From Adiantum capillus-veneris (taxonomy: Eukaryota > Streptophyta > Polypodiopsida > Polypodiales > Pteridaceae), in the NCBI GenBank assembly GCA_014529385.2, contig CM043956.1:85425721-85489720 (forward strand): DNA of 64,000 bases, in the 5' to 3' direction. The notes below the pieces were generated by a model. That model saw only the letters and a program-made list of their open reading frames with translations. It did not search any database and was not told the DNA's origin. This document shows, piece after piece, positions 21,199 through 32,163 of this stretch (its first letter is position 1; every line of letters begins with the position of its first letter). The position numbers and the translations under genes were made by a program.

Positions 21199-21593
21199 GT
21201 TAATTTAACTTATGTGTTTACTTAGTGTATGATTTGGCAATTCAAAACCTTAGTCACTACTCCTCTTGACCTTTGAAAATAGGCACTTAAGTATATACAC
21301 CCACGACTCGAATTCATTATTTATAGAGAGTAGTGGAGTGAGTCTAACATAGCGAAGTTGCCGAGGGATAGCTCCTTTTGGACTTCTTATGGCTCAATAA
21401 TGGTAAAGCCGTAGGCAAGTCTAAAAAGACTCCATTATTAAGACCAAATCTCCCGAGGTGTGCACCATATACCACATAGTGGGCTCAACAGAATCGATAA
21501 TAGATCCCAGACCCACTTAATCTAATATAATTAACAAAAACAACCATTAATAGGCCACTTAAGGACCTCTCTTCTTAAGCAAGAAAAGAGAAA
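21199..21593. other. Element A 5' leader between PBS and gag
   Basis: No gene is seen. Direct phrases and short A-rich stretches only. Confidence 0.5.
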
Positions 21594-21611
21594 CGAAATG
21601 CTCTAATACCA
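21594..21611 (-). promoter_or_regulatory. Element A primer-binding site (initiator Met tRNA type)
   Basis: The minus strand reads TGGTATTAGAGCATTTCG one base inside the LTR. The first 12 bases match the usual TGGTATCAGAGC complement of initiator-Met tRNA with one change. This tRNA is the normal primer of chromoviruses, in agreement with the chromodomain. Confidence 0.82.
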
Positions 21612-21612
21612 A

Positions 21613-22139
21613 CGTAATGGAAATGGCCTATGAACTTTGAGAGTAGCGGAATTAGGAAATTAGGTGAAGCACTTTTGAGAGATTACTTTGTGAGCATAGT
21701 GGGTGAACTTAATTGATGGTAGCAACATAAACATGGTACTTAGTTAACTTGGCATGAACAATACTTTTGCAAGAGAGAGAGTTTAAAGAACATGACAATA
21801 GTTGAGGACCGGATTCATATGGAGCCGGTCCCCCCTCCAATAGGCATTTGTATATAGTTTCTCCCATCAAGAGAGACTTGGTACAATACAATCTTTGTGT
21901 TCCTTGTGACCTACATGATGCAATGAAGATGGAAATCTTCATGCATCACAAGCATAACATAAACTTGTAGAAAGCATGAACTATGCCAAGGCCTCAAACA
22001 CCTTCTAAGGTGGAGAGAGCTAGCGGGGAATGAGGAAGAAGAAACATTCCATAGGAGAAAGAAATAGTTCCTCACTTATCATTACTCTTTTTGATAGCAT
22101 ACATAATAGCATAGTAATGAAGATGGAGAAGATGGCAAG
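21613..22139 (-). repeat. Element A 5' LTR (right), outer part split by element B
   Basis: It begins CGTAATGG, where the other copy has TGTAATGG, so the terminal T has mutated to C. It matches 5548-6093. The LTR stops at GATGGCAAG, and element B begins at the next base. The remainder is at 37532-38634. Confidence 0.92.
22135..22139. other. Target-site duplication GCAAG (left) of element B
   Basis: GCAAG occurs directly before the LTR of B and again at 37532-37536 directly after it. The uninterrupted LTR of A has TCAAG at the corresponding site. Confidence 0.9.
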
Positions 22140-22676
22140 TGTTAACCCTCACGGCACACGGACACCCTATGATCTATAAACATTGTATTGTTTAGAGTCA
22201 GATACCGGGCTTGTCGGACCAATAGGAACACGGTAAGGGTGATCGCCGATGACAGGCGCACTCTAACTGGAATATTCAAGGAGTTAGTTGGCTAAGTATG
22301 GGCACCCAAGTATGAATGGGGTGAGCTCATATAAAAGCCACTAAACCTAATTTTTACTCATTCTCTCATTGTGCAATAGAAGCCGCTCTTGCTCCATCTC
22401 CACCTTCTCCTTCACCATCTCCTTGTGTGTGTGTGTGTGTACGTGTGTCAGAGAGAGAGTGTGAGAGTGTGTGTGTGATCGAGCGTTGCGGCGAGGCGGT
22501 TGAGCGCGGCGTATCGGTGTCTCCCTCTTCTTCGCGGTGCGGGAATCCTTCATTTGCAACTACGCAGGAAGGTGAGCGACACGCCATTCTTTCTTGTGAG
22601 CTTTTCTGTTGTATGACTGTGTGCTAGGAGCCTTTGTGGCTTGCACACGGCGCGTAGCAAGTCCCAAGCCTTGACA
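22140..22676 (+). repeat. Element B 5' LTR
   Basis: It begins TGTTAACCCTCACGG and ends GCCTTGACA. Ten differences from the 3' LTR are seen in the first 220 bp or so. It contains a TG/GA microsatellite near 22425-22470. Confidence 0.94.
22330..22336 (+). promoter_or_regulatory. TATA box of element B LTR
   Basis: TATAAAA in the context GCTCATATAAAAGCC is conserved in both LTRs (37167-37173 in the 3' copy). Transcription would be expected to begin about 30 bp downstream, where ACTCATTCTCTCATTGTGC is shared by both copies. Confidence 0.65.
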
Positions 22677-22680
22677 TTTT

Positions 22681-22698
22681 TGGCGCCGTTGCCGGGGA
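22681..22698 (+). promoter_or_regulatory. Element B primer-binding site (tRNA-Asp)
   Basis: TGGCGCCGTTGCCGGGGA lies 4 bases after the LTR. It is the exact complement of the 3' end of plant tRNA-Asp (GTC) as I recall it. This primer is typical of Athila-type gypsy elements. Confidence 0.85.
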
Positions 22699-25600
22699 GC
22701 TGCTGCGCTGTCGAGAAATTTGCGGTCTTGCCAGGAAAGCACCGGGCTTATGGCTGTGAGAGTTTGTGAGAGAACTCAACAAAAACTATATGAAGGAGTT
22801 AAATCATAGATGCCATGAAGACTAGGGTTTGGAAAGAAGTTCAATCAAAGAAGACTCACTCTTTCTCTCTTGCACTCACACACACAAAGAAAGAACGCAA
22901 AAGAGAATGTCAAAACAATACGAAGATGAAAACATCAAGGCTATGGTCATATCGTATCATGGGTAATATGAAAGGGTTCATGGATGAGTTAATGGCATTC
23001 AATCTTGGCTGACCAAATAGGCTACGAATTGTTCTTTGGAATTGTAGTTTTGTGCTTACCATAATATATATATATTTTGTCTAGTGATTGGGATTAATTG
23101 TGTGTACAAATCCTCTTGGTTCATAGCAAGATAACTACGCTTACATCAAAAGAAAAATTATAGTCTATGAGAGGTAGTATGATGGGATCCGGTGATAGAA
23201 GTATTTCATTGAGCCTTTCAGGGCCAAAGAGAAACACTATACGTTGTTGAAAGTGTATTTTACGGCTAATCCATACGTTAATTCTAATAGATTGTATAGA
23301 GTGAAAGCGATAGAAATGATCATCATGTGGGTTATTCATCTAGGATAGTATGTGAGAAATGTAGATATGAGAGAAGTGAAGAGATGAGAAGTTTCCCTCC
23401 CAAGCCCTATTCTTGCACGTAAGCAATAAGGATACTGCGGGGAGAGATGTACCTGTAGCAAAGTGAACCTAGAGAGGATGAATTACTAAGAATGAGAGAG
23501 ATAGGTTTGGTTAAGGATATGATATTAGGTACATATATATATGTTGGATTAGAGATGAAAATGAAAACAACAAGAAATCAAGAAAACATCAATGTAGAAC
23601 ACATCTTACTTGAAACCCTTTGACACCATTATTGATGGGAGAGAGAAGAAGAGGGGAGAATTCAACGTTGATTGATACGCCAAGTACAACACCTTCTTTG
23701 ATTAGAGTTGATCCTCCAAGGATGGTGTACAAGAATGGCTAGTTTTCCTCTAGGAGAAAGTGTAGGCTTGGACTTATGTTAGTGGGGCTAAGTACAATTA
23801 GGCATTACTACTCACTCCCTCAAGAATTCCTCTCATCAATGGCTTGATTGCTTGAGTTCCTTCCAAGGAAGAAGAGGTCCCCTTTTATAGGTGAAGGGAA
23901 CCCACAAGGGTTTACACAAGAAGAGAGGAGCCAGTGTGAACAGGAATTGGAAAAGTTGGAAATGAGCTGTCCCTGCATGATGTGGACAGACTGGGGTCCA
24001 GTATTTTGATCATATCTCCTCAACCGTAGCTCCAAATAAAAAAATAAAAATATGGGCAAAAACTTCAGCTCATTAGCTACAATTTTCATTTTAAAATCAT
24101 TCTCCAATTCGGATTGGAACCTTGTGTAAAAAATTCATCAAAATAGGGTCCATTTCTGTCAGCAAAAGTCTTCATGTGGTCCCCTTAGCCTAGACTTTCA
24201 TTTGATTCCAAAGGACACCTCATGCCATATGAAAGCATGACATTGCTCCTTGACAAAGGTTTGTAATCATGCTTGCAATAATGCATTAAAATAAGTGTAT
24301 CTTTGAAATCATGCCACCTAGTGTCCCACTAGGATATGATTCCCTCCTAGTAGCTATTTAAAAAGAAATATAAGAAAAATATAAAAAATACATAGAATAT
24401 ATATATATTGGAGTTTACCCTAGATATAGGATCTAGCTAGGGTGTGAGATGATAATGAGATAGTAGAAATAAAGAATCAATGCTTTTTGCCCCAAGTTAA
24501 AGAGGCGGAGCTATTGATGCTTTTCCCATAGTATTTTCTGATGGTAAAGTAAGAATAGGTTACCCTTGAGAAAAATAATAGGATGAGATAGAAGGCTTAT
24601 TATTATACTTAAATATGCATATGTACATTATAGGAAAGATAATTATATATCTAAAAAATTACAAGATAACTCTTGTAGCATGCGTTCCCACTATGTACGT
24701 GTCACAGCACGACAACGCGTGAAGCTCCAATGGCGACCTGTAAATTGTATTGAAGCTATTTTTTATGTAGGAAAGGCGCAGATTAAGTTTGATTATTGTT
24801 GTTATGCAAAAATAGTAGAGAAAGACACAATGTTGTTGACTGCATTCAAGTTTTCTGTGTTCTGTTAAGCTCTGTTTTGCTAGTTTTATTAAGCTGAGAT
24901 TTCGGCTTACACGGTTAGCATTTCTTGCGTTTCTGCGTTTTCTGCATTTTCTGGTTTGCACTGCACAGTTCTGTCAAGTTTCAATTTTCTGCATTTTCTG
25001 TGTTTTTCTGGTTTGTGCACAGTTAGGCGCACAGTTAGTTAATTAAGTAGGTTAGTAATTAGGTGAACCACTGATTAGTAGGTCAGTAGGTAGGTGAGAC
25101 AGTAAATAGTTAGGTGAGGTCAACGCGCACCAAAACGCGTACCAAATAATATCCAAAATAAATAAATAAATAAATAAAAATCAAAAAATAAAAATGTGAG
25201 TGAGGGGGAGGTTATAAAAACGGATGGGTTGGTTTGTATAAAAGTGAGATCGGGATCGGGATCATTTGACCCAATCCCAATCCCAATCCCAATCCCAATC
25301 CCAATCCCAAGCCAAGGCCCAGGCTCTGTCTCTGTCTTATGATATAGGGTAGTCTCACTCCTATATATATAGGCTAGACTCACAAGGACGGAGTGAGGAA
25401 TGTGGGATAAGTCCTACACTCTCCTCTCCTTCATTGCACACTAGGACTTGCTATTTGGAGCCTAGTTCCCTAGCTAGGAAAAGACTGTTTTGGGCTTTTC
25501 TGGAGCAAAATAGAACCAAACGGTGGGCTGTAAAGCACAGCGCGTCCCTCCTAGCAATACGCTCGTTTTGAGCTATCACACGGCCCATTCCACGACACGC

Positions 25601-25699
25601 TCTAAAAAATCTAGCAAAAAAACAAACAAAAAACACGCAAAAAACTAGTCACGAGGCCTCCTAGAGCAGCTTTTTGAGACCTTAGGGTATTAAAAGCAC
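22699..25699 (+). other. Element B leader, 3 kb, no gene recognised
   Basis: No credible coding frame. It contains short AT repeats (near 23065 and 24395), an (AAAT)n run near 25157-25178 and a CCCAAT hexamer array. In a retroelement this interval would hold packaging and translation signals, but none can be pinpointed. Confidence 0.5.
25271..25310 (+). repeat. (CCCAAT)n hexanucleotide array
   Basis: About six to seven copies of CCCAAT lie directly downstream of GATCGGGATCGGGATC. The unit differs from the plant telomere repeat (CCCTAAA). The minus strand is G-rich with GGG triplets every six bases, so it could form a G-quadruplex. Confidence 0.9.
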
Positions 25700-26998
25700 A
25701 TGCACTTATGCTCTGGGTGGGTGCTAGAACACGAGCATATTGAGGGTTCCTCTGTTCATACGGACACCCATTACCCATCCACGATAGGCTCTAGACCCTC
25801 AGCGGGGACACAAGGTAGCACCACCCAAGACCCTAAAATAGCCGCTAGTGATTCCTCCTCCGACTCAGAAATCATGGAAGCATACCCTACCCAAAACACT
25901 GAGAGAGAAGGCCATGCACCTCCCGAAGCTCCGCAACCTAGTACTAATATGTTTAGCCGTTTCATGGAAACATTAGGTAGAGCTACTCGCTCGGAACCTG
26001 ATGCAAATGAAGCACACGAAGGGGGTGGGGAAGTGGACTCTCCTTTCACATCGCACGTGGACCCCACACCCCCAAAGAGTGTCCATGTGGATATACTGCC
26101 AACTTCTTACCAAGAAGGCCCTGTTGAGCTGCCTCCTTCAAAAGTTCCCTCTAGAGTACCGTTGGTGACAAGTAAAACCACGAGGAGCAACATTGCTTCT
26201 ACCTCACAAGAAACCGTTAACACGTCGACTCTAGAAGGATTGTTCATTAATGATCATTGGACATACGACCTCCACACTGAGGTGTTGACGGATCTACACT
26301 CTAGCCACGCCTACCATGTAGGATGGATAGAGATTGTACGATCCACCTCTAGTGCCACGAGCATCGAAGATCAATAGAAAATGATCTGTAATGTTATCCA
26401 TGGCATTATTCAATCAAAAAGGCAAAACCGAGGGGTAAATATACTCTCAACTGGCCCCATGAGATTTCTGGATACGAGCAAGGCTCAACAGCCTACTCTA
26501 TCACAAATGGAGACTCCTCTAATGAGTCCCATGGACCCATCTTACGTCATTTCACCTGAGGTCTCTATGCAATCTGAGCCTCCGAGCAACAAATTTAGCT
26601 TCCTTAACTTGGCTCAACCCTCTATTAAGGAAAACACAGAGCTCAGTCCAGGGATAGACCTGATAGAGAATGTACCGATGACATCTACGGTTAGCGCAGT
26701 GCCACTACCTAGTGTCGTAGTACCTAATATGGGGCCTCGATCGTATGTGCCTCTAGCCCCTTATGCACACATAGCCCCCACACCTCCAATTGTACCACTT
26801 GTTCATGCTCCTCGAGTGCCGCTCCCTAGCCCTTATCCGAGTGGACCTATGCCCGGTTATGTTCTATATCCTGCATCATCCACACATATGCCAAGACCGG
26901 TACCCGTTCCTTTCCCACATATGATTCCAAGAGTACCTCCACCGGCCCTGCCTCCTCACATAGGTGACTTGGCAGCGTTTGCTCAAACCATAGGTTGA
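25700..26998 (+). pseudogene. Element B N-terminal polyprotein region (Pro/Ser-rich), unknown function
   Basis: The frame opens at ATG (MHLCSGWVLEHEHIEGSSVH) and stays in one phase, with TAG at 26375-26377. The second part is Pro-rich (APYAHIAPTPPIVPLVHAPR, RVPPPALPPHIGDL). It is in the same frame as gag downstream, so it was probably the N-terminal part of Gag before nonsense mutations. No domain is recognised. An alternative is a separate ORF ahead of gag, as in Ogre-type elements. Confidence 0.55.
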
Positions 26999-28471
26999 TC
27001 TATCGCGGAAAATATGCGTCATGCATCTGATAGAGAGCCTAGAAGTAAGGCAGTACAAATTGCCAAACTCACGCAAAAATTCAATGGGGACGAAGATGCT
27101 AGAAAACACATTAAAGTGTTTGAACAAGTATGTGATTCCTTAGGGGAATGTAACGAACTACATAAGTGCAATGCCTTAAGCTTGACATTAAGTGGGAAGG
27201 CTGGAGATTGGTATAGAACCCTAAGGGTGGACGAGAAAACAATCTACCCTGCCCTTCGAAGGTTGTTTCTAAAGGAGTACATACGAGAAGGTGTGCTTTG
27301 GGGTGTAGCATCTCAGCTACAGAAGGCCAAACGTAAGGAAGGAGAGTCAGTAAGGGACTTCATTAGTCGTCTAAAGCACTGAAACTCTCGCTGCCCTGTA
27401 AATGAGCGCTTCAACAATAACCAACTGCTTGATCGATTCATTCGAGGGTTGAGGAATGAAGGAATCTATAATGGACTAGTGATTAGAGGTATCACAACCT
27501 TGGAAGATGTCACTGCCAATGCAATCCAATTAGAGGACAACTTGATGATAGCAGGCATGAGGGTGTCTACTGACACGAGATCCACTAGCTCACAAGCCAT
27601 TGAGTATGAACCCATGACTGCCAAGCCCATTGCCAATGAGCCAAAGGTATTTGAGACATTCTTGACAGACCTCACCAAGGCAATCCAAGAGTCTCTTAAG
27701 GATAATCGACCCCCTCAAAATAGTCACATGTATCCAAGAAGGGAGCAACAATGGTGTTCCATTTGCTTAGGTCCACATAGCACTAGTGAGTGCCCTACAT
27801 TTAGAGTAAAATTTAATGGAACTTGCAATGCATGTGGTAGGTATGGTCACCAAGCTAAGGATTTTTTAATGATCAAACGTATGATGGCAAATAGACCACC
27901 TGTAGCCTGGACGAATGCGCCTCGAGCTCCTGTATTGATGCCTGATCCACCTGTTGAGCAACTACCGCAACACATGGTCCCTAGATCTCAAAATGTTGTA
28001 CAAGCTACACCACTACCACCTCCTGTGCTAGGACCGCAACCCCCGCATCCAAGAGTCGCCCCTATGAACCAAGTGGGTTAGGAGCCATCTAATGCTTATG
28101 CAGATGGCTGTGAGGAGGAAATAGACACTAGTATTGCCTACGGACTTGATACATTGGAAGAGTGTCCTATATACTACATGGAAGATTGTTGGGGGCAAGT
28201 CAAGCCGGTTTATCAAGTTGCTGCTCTCGCATCCAGAGGTCAAAATATCAACACCCAGGCTAGGAGGCCACCTCTTCAATGCTACGAGTGTGGTGGACCA
28301 CATCCGGTAGCGGAGTGCCCTATTAGGCTGCAAAAGAATGCTGCACAGATGCAAATGAATCAAGGGAGCACGTCTGCCACGCCAATACTCACATGTAATT
28401 GTTGTGGCATAGATCACTTGATTGCCCAATGACCCTATAACCCAAATGCGCCTAAAATCACACCCCTAAAT
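26999..28471 (+). pseudogene. Element B gag with zinc knuckles, interrupted by in-frame stops
   Basis: The gag domain at 27035-27450 reads AKLTQKFNGDEDARKHIKVF, ALSLTLSGKAGDWYRTLRV and LFLKEYIREGVLWGV. Cys-rich motifs follow: CSICLGPHSTSEC, CNACGRYGHQAKD (fourth Cys lost), CYECGGPHPVAEC, and CNCCGIDHLIAQ just before a stop. The frame is continuous from 25700 except for TGA or TAG codons near 26998, 27382, 28081 and 28432. Several read as Trp or Arg codons converted by a single transition (KH(W)NSRC, AQ(R)PYNP). The multiple knuckles suggest a nucleocapsid with several RNA-binding modules. Confidence 0.75.
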
Positions 28472-31420
28472 TTGGTCAAAATTGCTAGTGTGACATCGCC
28501 AATACCACCCGTCGCACCTGCTTATGCGATTACACGGTCCATGCTTCAAGGGCCAGGCCATATCCTTGAAGAGAGAGATACCGCGTCATTTATCCAAGCA
28601 AAGAAAAAGAAGACACGAAGGAAGAGGTCGCAGAGTACGGGAAATTCAAAGCCAAGTTCCAAAACAAACATAGGAACAGAAGATGACCCCGTGTATATGA
28701 ATGACCTCGAGGATGATTCAGATTCAATCGAGACAATGGAGACTAGAACCAATACCACAAAGGGAAAGACCGACAAAGAAAACCGTAACATGGAACCAAA
28801 TGAAAACCGAATAAGAGAAAACCATAAAGAGCCTCTGAAAACACCACAAGTGTTTCCAAATCCAATCCAAGACCCCCAAGATAAACCTCAGGGGCAAAAA
28901 GGGAAGAATCGTAAAAAGAAGATTGGGACGTACCCAAACCCAGTAGACGAGATTGAGCAGGTGAAACATCTAAGAGGTTTAGTGGAGGAGACTCAAGGGA
29001 AACTAGATCCAGAACCCATGCATGTCAAAATTCATGACACAATGTTTCCCACGCAAGTTCATCCACCCCACATGAACCATAGACCGTTAGCCATACCTAG
29101 TATCATCCAAGAAGGGAGTGAGGATGGGACATCAGAAAGTGAGCATACACCTTTCTTGTTGGAAAGGATGTTTAACGAAGGAATACCTGATCCCATTGAG
29201 GAATATGAGATTCCATCCTCACCAGTTCCTAGTCAAGGACCTACACCCTGCAAAATGCCAATGAATGTTGCCAAACTAGTGGACTTCATGTCTTCTGAGG
29301 TCCGAACCACGATCATAGCAAAGCTGTATGGAGATCCTGAGTTATTCTTTGCACTTCGAGCATTCCTTAACGGAGAGCTACAAACGGGATTACCGCAGTT
29401 TGCGCAAACAAATAGGCCTGACTCGATTATGATTGATGAGGAAAATCATGTGCAATCACTTGACTTAGATGGACACGAGTCTGTGATCGAGGTACCCATT
29501 AACGAATTAGGGCAGTATTTTGAAGGCGACGAGTCTAATGCGACCCTACCCATCACTACCAAGGGATTAACTATAAAGGGAATTCTTGATGGTGGTGCGG
29601 GAGTTAGCATCGTTACAAAAGATTGTTGCGAATCCATGGGAAAACCCCGCCTCAGTGTTACTAACATTGTGGTAAAGATGGCAAATGATACCATAGCCAA
29701 ACCTATGGGGATGCTCAAGGATCTTAAGATCAAAGTTCTAGGACACAAGGTACAACATACATTCATTGTAATGGATTTCTTTAAACACCTTATGTCATAT
29801 GAAATGATTTTAGGACGACCATTCATGAGGGAAGCACAAATGGTTCATGATTGGTCTAAAAATCATGTTTATTTGCAATTCCAAGACTCTGTCCTTAGAG
29901 TGGATTTGGTGACTGGTAAGGTACACCCCTTAGGGAGTAAAAACATTATAGATCATCGCTCTGACACCACAGTTCACTCGGCCCCACTACAATATTGTTA
30001 CACTTGTAAGAAGGATACAGACATTGGCCAAGATTCTCCTTACATGGATGTGTTACCGGGTATCACAGAATCAGACAACGTGGACTGGGTACACCTAGCT
30101 GCAACCATAGATACCTGGGGAAATAGAGGAGCCACTTGGGTCACACCAGAGGGGGAAGAGGTACCACAAATTGCACCTCTGAACATGATAAGTGCCATAC
30201 ATGCATCTTCTAAGGGCAAGGCAATTGTGGACCAATCTGACAGTGACACCGATAGCTCAATAGAAGACTTTGACCAACACGACTCAGACACGGACTCCCA
30301 GACTGAAACAGATTCTGAATCTCATGAATTAGAGAGTGGAGCAAGTTCAAAGTCAAAACATTCGGAAGGACCAAGCACATCAACGGATGATAGCTCCTCC
30401 GAGAGTGAAGAGGACACCAACGAGGGCTCCTTTAGTGAGCCAGATCTAAATGCAAATAAAAAGCAGGTCTCAAATAAGAAAAAGAAAAACTTTAAGAGGC
30501 ATCAATATCGAGCCAATATACGTGCTAGGATAAAAAAGAAGAGATCCTCAACAGAATGGCTCAGTTATATAGGAGCATGTGATGCTCATCGAAAATTGGT
30601 AGACGATTGGGGTGAATATCTCCAAAATGTTATGTGGTGTAGACCAGGACCCCATGACATAGCCCAATTAGAGATCATAGACAAGCCAAAGTTGAGCCGC
30701 ACTGCAAGGAGGAGTCAAAACCAAGAGTTAGCTCGACAACACAAGAAAGCAGAAATGGAAGCACAGACCAAAGCAAACCTAGAATCCACAGACTTGCATC
30801 CTGCACCAGAACATTTCAAATCTTACACCACAGGGGAAGAATCAAAACCTATTTTTACTGCCCAAGACCTCACAGAAGTTGAAGAGGCGGTCCTCAAAGA
30901 GCTTCTCAAGGGATTCAAGGACATATTCGCTTGGACATACCATGATATGAAAGGTGTTCCACCTTCTGTGGTCCAACATACAATCCCTATGATTAGCACT
31001 GCGAAGCCCGTACAACAAAGACCCTACCCGATGAATCCTAAGTACACAAAGATCATTCAAGAAGAACTAGAAAATCTTATCAAATGTGGGTTCATATATC
31101 CTATTGAAAACTCTGAATGGGTGTCTCCAATAGTTATCGTGCCAAAAAAGAATGGGAAACTCAGGGTGTGCGTGGACCTCAAAAAAGTTAATACAGCTAC
31201 TAGAAGAGACCATTACCCCCTACCATATTACGAACATGTACTCGAAAGAGTTGCAGGCAAGGAATCTTATAGCTTTCTAGATGGGTACTCAGGCTACAAC
31301 CAAATCATGATAGCGCTAGAGGACCAAGCTAAAACTGCCTTCATCACAGAATTTGGCATGTTTGCATTTCGTGTGATGGCTTTTGGCTTAACAAATGCCC
31401 TACTACATTCCAACGATTAA
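28472..31420 (+). pseudogene. Element B linker, protease and N-terminal RT
   Basis: A long charged linker leads to a retropepsin: TIKGILDGGAGVSIVTKDCC (active Asp at 29588, DGGA) and YEMILGRPFMREAQMVHDWS. After an acidic Ser/Asp/Glu-rich linker and a KKKKNFKRHQYRANIR basic patch comes RT: GFIYPIENSEWVSPIVIVPK, NGKLRVCVDLKKVNTATRRD, SYSFLDGYSGYNQIMIALED and FRVMAFGLTNA. The frame breaks after FGLTNA, where a small indel replaces the expected APATFQ. The catalytic Asp of FLDGYSGYNQ is present. The first part has no recognisable homology. Confidence 0.85.
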
Positions 31421-32160
31421 TAAACACTGCTTTTAAAGGATATTTGAGAGAGTTTTGTGAAGCTTTCTTAAACAACCTTTGTGTTTACTCTTCTTGGAAA
31501 GAACATCTATCATGTTTGCGGAAGGTGTTTGAAAAGTGTAGGTTATATCGTATCTCATTGAACCCGTTCAAATGCCAATTTTGGGTCAAGCCTGGAGTTA
31601 TTTTAGGGCATGTAGTATCTAAGTATGGTATCTCAACCGATGAGAGAAAAATTAAAGTGATTCTAGAGTTACCACCACCAACCAATTACAAGGGAGTTCA
31701 AAGGTTCATGGGACACGTGGGTTATTATGGACGGTTTATTTTATTTTTCGCTGAGATAGCACGTCCTTTGTACAAGCTTCTCATTGAATTTAAATGGACT
31801 GAAGAGTGTGACCAGGCCTATGAACAATTGAAGAAAACACTAGAAAGTGCTCCGATTTTAAGGACACCTAACTGGCATGTCATTTTCCATGTGCATATTG
31901 ATGCATCAAACTTTGCTATTAGGTGTGTTCTCACTCAACCAGGAGAACATAAATTGGACTATCCCATTAGCTTTGCAAGCCGTCAATTGAACGATGCTGA
32001 AAGGAACTACACCACTACAGAGCGAGAAGGTTTAGCAATGGTTTATGCAGTAAAGAAATTTCGCTACTACCTTCTGGCAAACAAGTTTGTATTTTATGTG
32101 GATCATCAAGCGTTGCTGTATCTGGTAAACAAGCCATGCTCCATAGGAAGAATCACATGA
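31421..32160 (+). pseudogene. Element B RT C-terminus and RNase H
   Basis: The frame continues in another phase: NTAFKGYLREFCEAFLNNLC (the F-L-D-D catalytic box is now FLNN), VYSSWKEHLSCLRKVF, GVILGHVVSKYGISTDERKI and VQRFMGHVGYYGRFI. RNase H follows with FHVHIDASNFAI (Asp), NYTTTEREGLAMVYAVKKF (Glu) and FYVDHQALLYLVNKP (Asp). Loss of both catalytic Asp residues in the RT box would abolish polymerase activity. A TGA at 32158-32160 separates it from the final RNase H block. Confidence 0.88.
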
Positions 32161-32163
32161 TGG

